This document shows positions 29,926-39,118 of a stretch of 51,405 bases of DNA, one piece after another. Each line of letters opens with the position of its first letter. Positions within the stretch are counted from its first letter, which is position 1. The stretch lies in contig JAFEFC010000035.1 of the NCBI GenBank assembly GCA_018240785.1, positions 1-51,405 on the forward strand, in the 5' to 3' direction. This DNA is from Pseudomonadota bacterium (GTDB lineage Bacteria > Pseudomonadota > Gammaproteobacteria > Burkholderiales > Rhodocyclaceae). The notes under the pieces are model-generated. The model was not told the DNA's origin. It ran no database searches and was given only the letters and a program-made list of their open reading frames with translations. The position numbers and the translations under genes are program-made.

Positions 29926-29938
29926 TTTAGCGGCTAAA
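29926..29938. promoter_or_regulatory. KorB operator upstream of trbB
   Basis: A second perfect TTTAGCGGCTAAA, 238 nt before the trbB start. KorB can repress at such a distance by sliding or with TrbA, as known for IncP-1 plasmids. Confidence 0.92.
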
Positions 29939-30113
29939 GCGTGCCGCAGCGGCACAGTCGCCTCTGGATGCCGCGCGTCCACAGCCTTTTCTCGCCCACG
30001 CACCCGTGCCCCCGGACGGCCGGCGGCCACGGTCGTGCTGCGCGCCCGTCTATTCACGCAGGATAATCGGGCCGCAATATTTTCGTCAAAACATTTTTCT
30101 TGAACTGCAAAAT

Positions 30114-30143
30114 AGTTCGGTATATCGTTTAACAAAGTTCGGT
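30114..30143 (+). promoter_or_regulatory. AGTTCGGT direct repeats at the trbB promoter
   Basis: AGTTCGGT occurs at 30114-30121 and 30136-30143, 22 bp apart (two helix turns), around TATATC in an AT-rich stretch just upstream of trbB. The position suits a TrbA operator overlapping the promoter. Confidence 0.5.
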
Positions 30144-30176
30144 GCCAACACAATGGCATTGTAGCCGGGGGAGACG

Positions 30177-31136
30177 ATGTCCGAACAGCCTGAAGCCATC
30201 AGCATCCGCGAGCGTGCCCGGCGCAAGCTCGAACGCGACATGGGGCCGGCGTTCCTGGCGGCGCTGCACGACCCGAAGACCGTCGAACTCATGCTCAACG
30301 CGGATGGCCGCCTGTGGCAGGAGCGGCTGGGCGAGCCGATGCGCTGCATCGGCACGATGCGGCTGGCCCAGGCACAGGCCATCATCGAGACGGTCGCCGG
30401 CTACCACGGCAAGGAAGTCACCCGCCAGAAGCCCATCCTCGAGGGCGAGCTGCCGCTCGACGGGTCACGCTTCGCCGGCCAGCTCCCACCGGTCGTCCCG
30501 GCGCCGACCTTCGCCATTCGCAAGCGCGCGCTGGCCATCTTCACGCTGGATGAGTACGTCGCAGCCGGCGTGATGAGTTCCCACCAGCGCGACGTGCTGG
30601 TCGAGGCGGTGCGTGCGCACCGCAACATCCTCGTCGTGGGCGGCACCGGCAGCGGCAAGACCACGCTGGTCAATGCCATCATCGATCAGATGGTGGCCCA
30701 TGACCCGGGCGAGCGGGTGTTCATCATCGAGGACACCGGCGAGATCCAGTGCGCCGCACAGAACTATGTCCAGTATCACACCAGCCTCGATGTGAGCATG
30801 ACCGCGCTGCTCAGGACGAGCCTGCGCATGCGCCCCGACCGCATCCTGGTCGGCGAGGTCCGCGGTCCGGAAGCGCTCGATCTGCTGATGGCCTGGAACA
30901 CCGGTCACGAAGGCGGGGCGGCCACCTTGCACGCCAACAGCGCGCGTGCCGGTCTGGACCGTCTGGCGATGCTCATCAGCATGCATCCGGACGCCCCCCG
31001 ACCCATCGAACCGCTCATTGGCGAGGCCGTGCAGCTCGTCGTGCATATCGCCCGCGTCGACGGGCAGCGCCGTGTGCAGGACATCCTCGCCGTGTCGGGG
31101 TTCGACGGCGGCCGCTACCTCACCCACACCCTCTGA
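30177..31136 (+). CDS. trbB: TrbB, VirB11-type secretion ATPase
   Basis: Encodes 319 aa, the usual TrbB length; the ATG follows GGGGGAG. The N-terminal domain ends near residue 130. The RecA-like core holds Walker A in [20 protein letters not shown] (about 150-170), the Asp box [10 protein letters not shown], Walker [21 protein letters not shown] and the His box [20 protein letters not shown]. It forms a hexameric ring at the inner face of the type IV secretion channel and powers pilus and channel assembly. It is the first structural gene of the trb operon, controlled from the region with KorB and presumed TrbA sites. Confidence 0.96.
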   Translation: MSEQPEAISIRERARRKLERDMGPAFLAALHDPKTVELMLNADGRLWQERLGEPMRCIGTMRLAQAQAIIETVAGYHGKEVTRQKPILEGELPLDGSRFAGQLPPVVPAPTFAIRKRALAIFTLDEYVAAGVMSSHQRDVLVEAVRAHRNILVVGGTGSGKTTLVNAIIDQMVAHDPGERVFIIEDTGEIQCAAQNYVQYHTSLDVSMTALLRTSLRMRPDRILVGEVRGPEALDLLMAWNTGHEGGAATLHANSARAGLDRLAMLISMHPDAPRPIEPLIGEAVQLVVHIARVDGQRRVQDILAVSGFDGGRYLTHTL

Positions 31137-31149
31137 AGGAGTCTTACCG

Positions 31150-31596
31150 ATGCCGCTTGCCCTGTCCCCGTTCCGCCTCAAGCACCTCGGGCAGCCCGCC
31201 GTGCGTGCGCTCTGCCTGCTCGCACTGCTGGCGCTCGTCCTGCTGGCACCGCAACTGGCCCTCGCTTCGGAGGGCACCGGGGGTTCGTTGCCGTACGAGA
31301 GCTGGCTCACGAACCTGCGCAACTCGGTCACCGGACCGGTCGCCTTCACCCTGTCGCTGATCGGCATCGTCGTCGCCGGCGGCATGCTGATCTTCGGCGG
31401 TGAGCTCACCGCGTTTTTCCGCACGCTGATTTTCATCGTGCTGGTCATGGCGCTGCTGGTAGGTGCGCAAAACATGATGAGTTCCTTCTTCGGCCGGGGC
31501 GCGGAGATCGCCGCGGCAAGCGGGGGCGCGGCCGAAGCCGTGCGGGTGCCGGCCGTGCAGGCCGGTACGGCGATGTCGACGGCGCAGGCGGTGTGA
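31150..31596 (+). CDS. trbC: TrbC, VirB2-type pilin precursor
   Basis: Encodes 148 aa from the ATG at 31150 after AAGGAG. A long signal peptide ([20 protein letters not shown]) is followed by a short mature region with two hydrophobic segments: [20 protein letters not shown] and [20 protein letters not shown]. The C-terminal tail (about 30 residues, Ala-rich) is expected to be trimmed before head-to-tail cyclisation, as for RP4 pilin. It forms the conjugative pilus. It lies 13 nt after trbB and 1 nt before trbD. Confidence 0.92.
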   Translation: MPLALSPFRLKHLGQPAVRALCLLALLALVLLAPQLALASEGTGGSLPYESWLTNLRNSVTGPVAFTLSLIGIVVAGGMLIFGGELTAFFRTLIFIVLVMALLVGAQNMMSSFFGRGAEIAAASGGAAEAVRVPAVQAGTAMSTAQAV

Positions 31597-31597
31597 C

Positions 31598-31909
31598 ATG
31601 GCGCTGCGCACGATCCCGCTTCGCCGCGCCGGCAACCGGCACAACCTCTTCATGGGCGGGGATCGCGAACTGGTGATGTTCGCGGGCCTGCTGGCCGGTG
31701 CGCTCATCTTCAGCGCGCAGGACCTGCGCGCCACCGTATTCGGGGTCATGCTGTGGGTGGTGGCGCTCTTCATGCTGCGGCTGATGGCCAAAGCCGATCC
31801 GAAGCTGCGCCACGTCTATCTGCGCCACCGCCGCTATAGGGGCTACTACCCGGCGCGTTCGACCCCTTTCCGTGACAACACGGCCGCCCAGGGGAAGCAG
31901 TACACATGA
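31598..31909 (+). CDS. trbD: TrbD, VirB3-type inner-membrane protein
   Basis: Encodes 103 aa. Residues 1-20 are basic (LRTIPLRRAGNRHNLFMGGD), then two hydrophobic segments lie close together (LVMFAGLLAGALIFSAQDL and ATVFGVMLWVVALFMLRLMA). The basic tail ends RHRRYRGYYPARSTPFRDN, a typical TrbD/VirB3 end. It docks the VirB4-type ATPase TrbE at the membrane. It overlaps trbE by 4 nt (ATGA). Confidence 0.93.
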   Translation: MALRTIPLRRAGNRHNLFMGGDRELVMFAGLLAGALIFSAQDLRATVFGVMLWVVALFMLRLMAKADPKLRHVYLRHRRYRGYYPARSTPFRDNTAAQGKQYT

Positions 31910-34473
31910 TCGCGGCCATTGCCTTCGTCGTAGCGGGGCTGGGCGCCGCCTTGCTGCTGATCCTGGTGGCCCGCATCCGCGCGGTCGAGGCCCGGGTGCA
32001 GCTCCGGCGGCATCGGTCCCGGGACGCGGGCCTCGCCGATCTGCTCAACTACGCCGCGGTGGTCGATGACGGCGTGATCGTGGGCAAGAACGGTGCCTTC
32101 ATGGCCGCGTGGTGCTATCGGGGCGAGGACAACGCCAGCCGCACCGATGAGGCGCGCGAGCAGGTGTCGGTTCGCCTCAACCAGGCGCTGGCGGGTCTGG
32201 GCAGCGGCTGGATGGTGCATGTCGATGCGGTGCGCCGGCCCGCACCGGGCTACCCCGAGCGCGGGCGTTCGCATTTCCCGGATGCGGTGTCGGCGGCGAT
32301 CGACGAGGAACGGCGGCGCCTCTTCGAGCGTCTGGGCACGATGTACGAGGGCTATTTCGTGCTGACGCTCACCTGGTTCCCGCCGGTGCTGGCGCAACGC
32401 AAGTTCGTCGAGCTGATGTTCGACGACGACGCGATCGCGCCGGACCACACGGCGCGCACGATGAATCTCATCGCGCAGTTCAGGCGCGAGATCGCGGCCA
32501 TCGAAAGCCGTCTGTCCGCGGCGGTGACGCTCACGCGGCTGCGGGGCGAGCCGAGGGTCGAGGAAGACGGATCGACCGTCACCCATGACGCCTTCCTTGG
32601 CTGGCTGCAGTGCTGTCTCACCGGCGCCCATCACCCGGTGCGGCTGCCGGCCAACCCGATGTATCTCGATGCGGTGATCGGTGGTCAGGAGCTGTGGGGC
32701 GGGGTGGTGCCACGTATTGGCCGCCAGTTCATTCAGGTGGTGGCGATCGAAGGTTTTCCGCTGGAATCCGCGCCGGGGCTGCTCACCGCCCTGGGCGAGC
32801 TGCCGTGCGCCTACCGTTGGTCGAGCCGCTTCATCTTCATGGATCCGCACGAGGCCGTGCGCCACCTCGAGCGCTACCGCAAGAAGTGGCGGCAGAAGGT
32901 GCGCGGCTTCTTCGATCAGGTCTTCAACACCCACCTCGGACCCATCGATCAGGATGCGCTGTCGATGGTCGCCGACGCTGAAGCGGCGATCGCCGAGGTC
33001 AATAGCGGCCTGGTGGCGCAGGGCTACTACACCAGCGTGGTGGTGCTGATGGACGAGGATCGGGATGCGCTCGAGGCCTCGGCCCGCCTGATCGAGAAGG
33101 CGATCAACCGGCTGGGCTTTGTGGCCCGCATCGAGACGATCAACACGCTCGATGCTTTTCTGGGGAGCCTGCCCGGTCACGGCGTCGAGAACGTGCGCCG
33201 GCCGCTCATCAACACGATGAACCTGGCCGATCTGCTGCCGACCTCTTCGATCTGGACCGGCAGCCCGGAGGCGCCTTGCCCGCTCTATCCGTCGGGCGCG
33301 CCTGCGCTGATGCACGGCGTGACGCAGGGGGCCACGCCGTTCCGGCTGAACCTGCACGTGCGCGATCTCGGCCATACCTTTATGTTCGGCCCGACCGGCG
33401 CGGGCAAATCCGCGCACCTGGCGCTGATCGCCGCGCAGTTGCGCCGCTATGCGGGCATGTCGATCTATGCGTTCGACAAGGGTCTGTCGCTCTACGCGCT
33501 CACCCGCGCGGTCGGCGGACAGCACTACGCGGTCGCCTCCGACGACGGGCGGCTCGCCTTCTGCCCGCTGCAGTTCCTCGAGTCCAGAGGGGATCGTGCC
33601 TGGGCCATGGAGTGGATCGAGACGGTTCTGGCGCTCAACGGCGTGGAGGCCACGCCGGCCCAGCGCAACGAGATCGGTCACGCCATCCTGAGCATGCAGC
33701 GCAGTGGCGCGCGCACGCTGTCCGAATTTTCGGTGACGATCCAGGACGAAGCGATCCGCCAGGCGATCCGGCAGTACACGGTCGATGGCGCGATGGGCCA
33801 CCTGCTCGACGCCGAGGAAGACGGCCTGGCGCTGGCCGGTTTCACCACCTTCGAGCTTGAGGAGCTGCTCGCGCTCGGCGAGAAATATGCGCTGCCGGTA
33901 CTGCTGTATCTGTTCCGTCGCATCGAGCGCAGCCTGAGCGGCCAGCCCGCGGCGATCCTGCTGGACGAAGCCTGGGTGATGCTGGGGCATCCGGTGTTTC
34001 GCGCCAAGATCCGCGAATGGCTCAAGGTGCTGCGTAAGGCCAACTGCCTCGTGCTGATGGCGACCCAGAGCCTGTCGGATGCGGCCAACAGCGGGCTGCT
34101 CGACGTGATCGTGGAATCCACCGCGACCAAGATCTTCCTGCCCAATGTTTTCGCACGCGATCCGGACACGGCGGCGCTCTACCGGCGCATGGGCCTGAAC
34201 ACGCGGCAGATCGAGATCCTGGCGAGCGCGGTGCCCAAGCGCCAGTACTACTACGTGTCCGAGTCCGGCCACCGGCTCTACGAGCTGGCGCTGGGCCCGA
34301 TCGCACTCGCCTTTGTTGGGGCAACCGACAAGGCATCGGTGGCCGCCATCCAGCGCCTCGAGGCGCGCGTCGGCGAGCGCTGGGTGCACGAATGGCTGGC
34401 CGCCAGGGGCCTGACGATCAACGATCAACGCGACGACGGGGACCCCGTCGATGCAATCCGGGAGGCCGCATGA
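31906..34473 (+). CDS. trbE: TrbE, VirB4-type secretion ATPase
   Basis: Encodes 855 aa, normal for TrbE. One N-terminal hydrophobic segment (AAIAFVVAGLGAALLLILVA) precedes the CagE/VirB4 domain. The ATPase core has Walker A in HTFMFGPTGAGKSAHLALIA (about 490-510) and Walker B in GQPAAILLDEAWVMLGHPVF, with VLMATQSLSDAANSGLLDVI as the sensor region. It powers pilin extraction and substrate transfer and interacts with TrbB and TrbD. It overlaps trbD and trbF by 4 nt each, pointing to tightly coupled translation. Confidence 0.96.
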   Translation: MIAAIAFVVAGLGAALLLILVARIRAVEARVQLRRHRSRDAGLADLLNYAAVVDDGVIVGKNGAFMAAWCYRGEDNASRTDEAREQVSVRLNQALAGLGSGWMVHVDAVRRPAPGYPERGRSHFPDAVSAAIDEERRRLFERLGTMYEGYFVLTLTWFPPVLAQRKFVELMFDDDAIAPDHTARTMNLIAQFRREIAAIESRLSAAVTLTRLRGEPRVEEDGSTVTHDAFLGWLQCCLTGAHHPVRLPANPMYLDAVIGGQELWGGVVPRIGRQFIQVVAIEGFPLESAPGLLTALGELPCAYRWSSRFIFMDPHEAVRHLERYRKKWRQKVRGFFDQVFNTHLGPIDQDALSMVADAEAAIAEVNSGLVAQGYYTSVVVLMDEDRDALEASARLIEKAINRLGFVARIETINTLDAFLGSLPGHGVENVRRPLINTMNLADLLPTSSIWTGSPEAPCPLYPSGAPALMHGVTQGATPFRLNLHVRDLGHTFMFGPTGAGKSAHLALIAAQLRRYAGMSIYAFDKGLSLYALTRAVGGQHYAVASDDGRLAFCPLQFLESRGDRAWAMEWIETVLALNGVEATPAQRNEIGHAILSMQRSGARTLSEFSVTIQDEAIRQAIRQYTVDGAMGHLLDAEEDGLALAGFTTFELEELLALGEKYALPVLLYLFRRIERSLSGQPAAILLDEAWVMLGHPVFRAKIREWLKVLRKANCLVLMATQSLSDAANSGLLDVIVESTATKIFLPNVFARDPDTAALYRRMGLNTRQIEILASAVPKRQYYYVSESGHRLYELALGPIALAFVGATDKASVAAIQRLEARVGERWVHEWLAARGLTINDQRDDGDPVDAIREAA

Positions 34474-35270
34474 GTCTGGCTGATACCGTCAAGGGGTGGC
34501 GCTTCCGGCGGCCGTCCGCATCGGGGCGCGACGCGACCGCGCCGTCGCACGGCTCTGAGGCGCCCGCATCGGGCGATTCGCCCGGCGCGCGGCGCACTGG
34601 CGACACCGACAACCCGTATCTCGCGGCGCGGCGCACCTGGAACGAGCATGTCGGCTCGGTGATCGCTCAAACCCAGACTTGGCAGGTGATCGGCCTGCTG
34701 TCGCTGCTGATCGCGCTGGCGGCCGTCGGTGGGCTGATCCACATCGGCAGCCAGTCGAAGTTCATCCCCTACGTGGTGGAAGTCGACAAGCACGGCCAGA
34801 CGGTCGCTGCCGGACCGCTGACCGCCGCCGCGAAGGCCGACCCGCGCGTGGTGCATGCCGCGGTGGCCGAGTTCATTGGCGACGCCCGCATCGTGACGCC
34901 CGATGTGGCCCTGCAGCGCAAAGCCGTGTTCCGCGTGTATGCAAAGCTCGCGCCCAACGATCCGGCCACCGCGAAGATGAACGAGTGGCTCAACGGCCAC
35001 GCCGAGGCGACTCCGTTCAGGCGCGCGGAAAAGGAAATGGTCAGCGTCGAGATCCGGACCGTCCTGCCCCAATCGCCCGACACCTGGCAGGTTGACTGGG
35101 TGGAGACGCGCCGCGACCGGCAGGGCACGGTGATGGGCGAGCCCGCCACGATGCGCGCGCTGGTCACGGTGTACACGGCCGAAGTGTCCGGCCAGACGAC
35201 GGATGAGCAGTTGCGCAACAACCCGATGAGCCTGTTCGTCCGCGACTTCGCCTGGTCGCGGATTCTGTGA
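34470..35270 (+). CDS. trbF: TrbF, VirB8-type inner-membrane assembly factor
   Basis: Encodes 266 aa from the ATG that overlaps the trbE stop. A cytoplasmic N terminus (residues 1-68) is followed by one membrane segment (QVIGLLSLLIALAAVGGLIH, about 71-92) and a periplasmic VirB8-like domain (KFIPYVVEVDKHGQTVAAGP, then DTWQVDWVETRRDRQGTVMG). It links the inner-membrane complex to TrbG and TrbI. A longer upstream reading lies within trbE and is rejected. Confidence 0.94.
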   Translation: MSLADTVKGWRFRRPSASGRDATAPSHGSEAPASGDSPGARRTGDTDNPYLAARRTWNEHVGSVIAQTQTWQVIGLLSLLIALAAVGGLIHIGSQSKFIPYVVEVDKHGQTVAAGPLTAAAKADPRVVHAAVAEFIGDARIVTPDVALQRKAVFRVYAKLAPNDPATAKMNEWLNGHAEATPFRRAEKEMVSVEIRTVLPQSPDTWQVDWVETRRDRQGTVMGEPATMRALVTVYTAEVSGQTTDEQLRNNPMSLFVRDFAWSRIL

Positions 35271-35286
35271 AGCGAGGGGGGCGACG

Positions 35287-36183
35287 ATGCAAAAGCACCT
35301 GTGTGCGGTGATCCTCGGCGCGATGCTGGGTACGCCCGTGGTGGCGGCGCCCGGCGACGAGCTGGCCGACAAGTACTTCTCCGGGAAGAACCCGGAACTG
35401 ACCGCGCCCGAGCGCGAGGCGCTGCGTATCGCCAAGCGGTGGGGCGGCAGTGCGCCGTCGGGTGTGAAGCCGGTGGCGGGCCCGGACGGAGCGGTGCGCT
35501 TTCTCTTTGGGGCGCAGCAGCCCAGCATCGTGTGTGCGGTGCTGCAGGTCTGCGATATCGCCCTGCAAGCGGGCGAGCAGGTCAATTCGATTCATCTGGG
35601 CGACACCGCGCGCTGGACCGTCGAGCCCGCGATCACCGGCAGTGGCGCGACCGAGACCCAGCACCTGATCGTGAAGCCGATGGATGTGGGCCTGATGACG
35701 AGCCTCGTCGTTACCACCAACCGGCGCACCTATCACCTGAAGCTGCGCTCGCACCGCACCGAGTACATGCCGCAGGTCGCGTTCACCTACCCTGAGGAGG
35801 CGCACGCCAAATTGGAGGCGATCCGCAGCCGAGAGGCGCGCGAGCGTGACGCCCAGACGCTGCCGCACACCGGCGAATACCTCGGGAATCTGTCCTTCGA
35901 CTACGAGGTGGCGGGCGCCGCGCGCTGGAAACCGGTGCGCGTCTATAACGACGGTCGCAAGACCATCATCGAGATGCCCGCGTCGATGGCGCACACCGAG
36001 GCGCCGACCCTGCTGGTCGTGCGCAAGGATGGCGGGCTCTTTACTGAGGATGAAACGGTGCTGGTGAACTATCGCGTCCAGGGCGGGCGTTACATCGTCG
36101 ACACCGTCTTCGACAAGGCCATCCTGATCGCAGGGGTGGGCGGTGGCCAGGACCGGGTGACCCTCACCCGGACGGGGAAATGA
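35287..36183 (+). CDS. trbG: TrbG, VirB9-type outer-membrane core protein
   Basis: Encodes 298 aa with a signal peptide (KHLCAVILGAMLGTPVVAA). The N-terminal part (SIVCAVLQVCDIALQAGEQV then NSIHLGDTARWTVEPAITGS) and the C-terminal beta domain (NLSFDYEVAGAARWKPVRVY then DGRKTIIEMPASM) are those of VirB9/TrbG. It forms the outer-membrane core complex with TrbH and TrbI. The stop overlaps the trbH start. Confidence 0.95.
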   Translation: MQKHLCAVILGAMLGTPVVAAPGDELADKYFSGKNPELTAPEREALRIAKRWGGSAPSGVKPVAGPDGAVRFLFGAQQPSIVCAVLQVCDIALQAGEQVNSIHLGDTARWTVEPAITGSGATETQHLIVKPMDVGLMTSLVVTTNRRTYHLKLRSHRTEYMPQVAFTYPEEAHAKLEAIRSREARERDAQTLPHTGEYLGNLSFDYEVAGAARWKPVRVYNDGRKTIIEMPASMAHTEAPTLLVVRKDGGLFTEDETVLVNYRVQGGRYIVDTVFDKAILIAGVGGGQDRVTLTRTGK

Positions 36184-36674
36184 CCATGACACGACGTCTC
36201 CCCCTGACCGGCCTCGTGCTCGCGGTGTGGGTGCTGGGCGGTTGCGCCACGGGCAGGCCGTACGGCAACTTCGTCGCGACCTCGGCCGCACTCGATCAGC
36301 CCGCGCTCGCCGCGCAGGCGACCCGGCAACTGGCAGCGCTGTGGCCGCCGGCCCGGACCCGGTTCGCGCTGACGCAGCCCGCGGCAGATACGTTCGGCGC
36401 CGCGCTCGTCGGGCGGTTGCGCGCCGCGGGCTATGCCGTTCAGGAGGCCGTTCCGGCGGCGTCCGCGGGGAGCGCCGCGCTGGGCACGGCGCCGGTCGAT
36501 CCGGCAGCCGGCTTGACGTCGGAAGCGCTGCCGCTGCGTTACGTGCTGGATCACGACGCGGGCACGGACCTCTATCGGCTGACCCTATCGGTAGGCGAGC
36601 AGTCGATCACGCGGGCCTACCTGGTGCAGGGCGGCACGGTGAGACCGGCTGGCGCCTGGGTACGCAGGGAGTGA
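36180..36674 (+). CDS. trbH: TrbH, conjugation lipoprotein
   Basis: Encodes 164 aa (an ATG at 36186 is an alternative start). The signal ends in a lipobox, VLAVWVLGGCATGRPYG, so Cys is lipidated. The mature part (ATRQLAALWPPARTRFALTQ then LVGRLRAAGYAVQEA) matches TrbH proteins. It has the VirB7-like role of anchoring the core complex in the outer membrane. It overlaps trbG and is followed by trbI after 5 nt. Confidence 0.9.
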   Translation: MTMTRRLPLTGLVLAVWVLGGCATGRPYGNFVATSAALDQPALAAQATRQLAALWPPARTRFALTQPAADTFGAALVGRLRAAGYAVQEAVPAASAGSAALGTAPVDPAAGLTSEALPLRYVLDHDAGTDLYRLTLSVGEQSITRAYLVQGGTVRPAGAWVRRE

Positions 36675-36679
36675 ATCCG

Positions 36680-38083
36680 ATGCGCGACACCAACGATCCC
36701 ATGGCCCCCGAAGCTTCGCCCGGGACGCTCACGACGCGCTCGGGCGTGCGCCGGGTCAACAATCTGCCGATGTATCTGATGGGGGGTGTCATGATCGCCT
36801 TCCTGGTGATCATGATGATGGTGGCAGCCGATCGGGTGGCCCGGCAGCACACGCCCGCCGGCGAACCGGCCGGGAAAGCGGGCAGCACGGCGATGTTCGC
36901 CCGGGAGATCGCGGGCGAGCAGACAGGCGGGATCATTCCCCCCGCCCCTCGACTGATCCCGCCCGCGCTGGACACGGCGCCCGCCCGGGGCCCGGTCACG
37001 GAGCCGATCCTGATCGCCCGCCCGGACGATCTGGACGCGCCGCCCCGGCCGCCCGATCGCAGCGGGCCGGTGCAGCCCGCGCGCGATGAGGAAGCCGAGC
37101 GCATCCGAATGGCCAAGCTCCAGCGCCTCGAGGAAGCGGCCAGGGCCCGAACCGGTGTGCCCGTCGGCGCCCCGCGTAGTGCCGCTTCCGCGCCGACCGG
37201 TTTTGGCGGTTCGCCGTCTTCGCGCGAGGACGTGCGGGCGCGGCTCGCGGCGCTGCGCCAACAGGCCGCGGGCGCCCGCGGCGACGATCCCACCGCAGCC
37301 TATCAGGCGCGCCTGGCGCAGATTCGCAGCCAGCTCAACACCGGCGCCGGCACCCCGGCCACCAGTGCGGGTGGCGCACCGTCCCTGCTGCAGGGATCCG
37401 GTGGCGGACGTCACGTCCTGGCCTCGTTCGGACAGACAGGACCGGGCGACCGCTGGGCGATGGACGCCCAGCCCGAGGCGCCGCGCACGCCTTTCGAGCT
37501 GCGGGCCGGGTTCGTCGTGCCTGCGACGCTCATTTCGGGGATCAACTCCGACCTGCCGGGTCAGATCATGGCGCAGGTTGCGCAGCCCGTGTATGACACG
37601 CCGACCGGCCGGCATCTGCTGATCCCGCAAGGCGCGCGCCTCATCGGCGCCTATTCGAGCGAGGTCGCCTACGGGCAGGCACGCGTGCTGGTGGCCTGGC
37701 AGCGCATCGTGTTTCCGGACGGCAAGGCGATGGACATCGGGGCGATGCCCGGCGCCGACAGCGCCGGGTACGCCGGCTTCAACGATCAGGTGAACAACCA
37801 CTATGTGCGCACCTTCGCCTCCGCCTTCCTGATGTCGGCGGTGACGGCTGGCATCGCCCTGAGCCAGGACCGGGGCGGGCGCACAGACCATCGCGACACA
37901 CAGCGTGCCGGCGACGCCCTGAGCGAAGCGCTGGGTCAGCAGCTCGGCCAGGTCACGGCGCAGATGATCGCGAAGAACCTGAACATCTCACCGACGCTCG
38001 CGATCCGTCCCGGCTACCGCTTCAACGTGATCGTGACGAAGGACATGACGTTCTCGAAGCCGTACCAGTCATTCGATTACTGA
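36680..38083 (+). CDS. trbI: TrbI, VirB10-type channel protein
   Basis: Encodes 467 aa from the ATG at 36680. A short cytoplasmic end is followed by one membrane segment (YLMGGVMIAFLVIMMMVAAD, about 32-51), a long Pro/Ala/Arg-rich periplasmic linker (60-270) and the VirB10 C-terminal domain: GFVVPATLISGINSDLPGQI, then TGRHLLIPQGARLIGAYSSE and YRFNVIVTKDMTF. It spans both membranes and gates the channel. The linker is low-complexity and will vary among relatives. Confidence 0.96.
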   Translation: MRDTNDPMAPEASPGTLTTRSGVRRVNNLPMYLMGGVMIAFLVIMMMVAADRVARQHTPAGEPAGKAGSTAMFAREIAGEQTGGIIPPAPRLIPPALDTAPARGPVTEPILIARPDDLDAPPRPPDRSGPVQPARDEEAERIRMAKLQRLEEAARARTGVPVGAPRSAASAPTGFGGSPSSREDVRARLAALRQQAAGARGDDPTAAYQARLAQIRSQLNTGAGTPATSAGGAPSLLQGSGGGRHVLASFGQTGPGDRWAMDAQPEAPRTPFELRAGFVVPATLISGINSDLPGQIMAQVAQPVYDTPTGRHLLIPQGARLIGAYSSEVAYGQARVLVAWQRIVFPDGKAMDIGAMPGADSAGYAGFNDQVNNHYVRTFASAFLMSAVTAGIALSQDRGGRTDHRDTQRAGDALSEALGQQLGQVTAQMIAKNLNISPTLAIRPGYRFNVIVTKDMTFSKPYQSFDY

Positions 38084-38101
38084 CCCGAAGGAGGAGCCCT
38101 C

Positions 38102-38863
38102 ATGAAGATGCAATGCCGAGTCGCGCGCGCCGCTCTCGTTGTGGCGCTGGCTGCCGGCCCCGTCACGGCGCATGCCGGCGGGATCCCGGTCATCGACGGG
38201 GCGAACCTGTCGCAGACGGTCATGACCGCCATCGAGAGCGTGGCCCAGACGCTCAAGCAGATCGAGCAGTACCAGACCCAGCTCCAGCAGTACGAGAATC
38301 AGTTGCAGAACACGGTGGCGCCGGCGGCCTACATCTGGGACCGCGCGCAGGCGACCATCAACGGGCTGATGGGCGCGGTCGACACGCTGAACTACTACAA
38401 GTCGCAGCTCGGCAGCGTCGATGCGTATCTCGGGAAATTCCAGGACGTCGCCTATTACCGCGGCTCGCCGTGCTTCTCGCCGGCCGGCTGCAGCGACGCC
38501 GAGCGGGCCGCCATGCAGGAAAACCGGCGCCTGGCGGCCGAGTCGCAGAAGAAGGCCAACGATGCGCTGTTCCGGGGACTGGACCGGCAGCAGGATGCGC
38601 TGAGGGCCGATGCCCGCACGCTGGAGCAGCTTCAGTCGGGCGCCCAGGGGGCGGGCGGCCAGATGCAGGCCCTGGGCTATGCGAATCAGCTTGCGAGCCA
38701 GCAGGCCAACCAGCTCCTGCAGATTCGTGCGCTGCTGATCGCCCAGCAGAACGCGGTGGCGGCCCGTATGCAGGCGGAGGCCGACAGAGAGGCGCAGATT
38801 ATCGCAGCGGATGAGCAATTTCGACGTGGCACATATCGGCCCAGTTCTGGGCAGACCTGGTAG
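38102..38863 (+). CDS. trbJ: TrbJ, VirB5-type minor pilus/adhesion protein
   Basis: Encodes 253 aa with a cleavable signal peptide (ARAALVVALAAGPVTAHA). The mature protein is helical (AIESVAQTLKQIEQYQTQLQ then QYENQLQNT) with a Cys pair in GSPCFSPAGCSDAERAAM, as in TrbJ. It localises to the pilus tip and surface. It is preceded by GGAGG-type ribosome-binding sequence and followed by the entry-exclusion gene. Confidence 0.93.
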   Translation: MKMQCRVARAALVVALAAGPVTAHAGGIPVIDGANLSQTVMTAIESVAQTLKQIEQYQTQLQQYENQLQNTVAPAAYIWDRAQATINGLMGAVDTLNYYKSQLGSVDAYLGKFQDVAYYRGSPCFSPAGCSDAERAAMQENRRLAAESQKKANDALFRGLDRQQDALRADARTLEQLQSGAQGAGGQMQALGYANQLASQQANQLLQIRALLIAQQNAVAARMQAEADREAQIIAADEQFRRGTYRPSSGQTW

Positions 38864-38877
38864 AGGGAGTGGGACAA

Positions 38878-39108
38878 ATGAATCAGTACGTGAATTTGAC
38901 AGCGGCTGCTTTCACGATTGCACTGTTGTCCGGCTGCTCGCCGCAGACCCCACAGGAAACAAAGGGTAGGGAGGTGCCTGTAGTAAGCGACGAGAACTGC
39001 AGACCGGAGAACATCAAGCAGATCCAGGACGAGAAGGTGCGGCAGACGTTTGCCGATACCTGCGCACGTCGTGGCGGCTTCAAGGCCAGTTCCGGAAAGA
39101 ACTACTGA
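38878..39108 (+). CDS. trbK: TrbK, entry-exclusion lipoprotein
   Basis: Encodes 76 aa from the ATG at 38878 after GAGGGAG (a GTG at 38869 is in frame). The lipobox AFTIALLSGCSPQTPQ gives a lipidated Cys. The C-terminal part carries paired Cys (DENCRPENIKQIQDEKVRQT then FADTCARRGGFKASSG). Size, place between trbJ and trbL, and lipoprotein nature match RP4 TrbK, which blocks uptake of the same plasmid by cells that already carry it. Confidence 0.87.
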   Translation: MNQYVNLTAAAFTIALLSGCSPQTPQETKGREVPVVSDENCRPENIKQIQDEKVRQTFADTCARRGGFKASSGKNY

Positions 39109-39118
39109 GGGACAGACC

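Noticed and set aside
31846-34428. An 860-codon open frame antisense to trbE
   Set aside because: It exists because of GC-rich codon bias in trbE; its composition is His/Arg/Gly-rich with no motif, and trbE is unmistakable.
36227-38083. A long upstream extension of trbI through trbH
   Set aside because: trbH is in another frame with a clear lipobox, and the ATG at 36680 gives the normal TrbI start.
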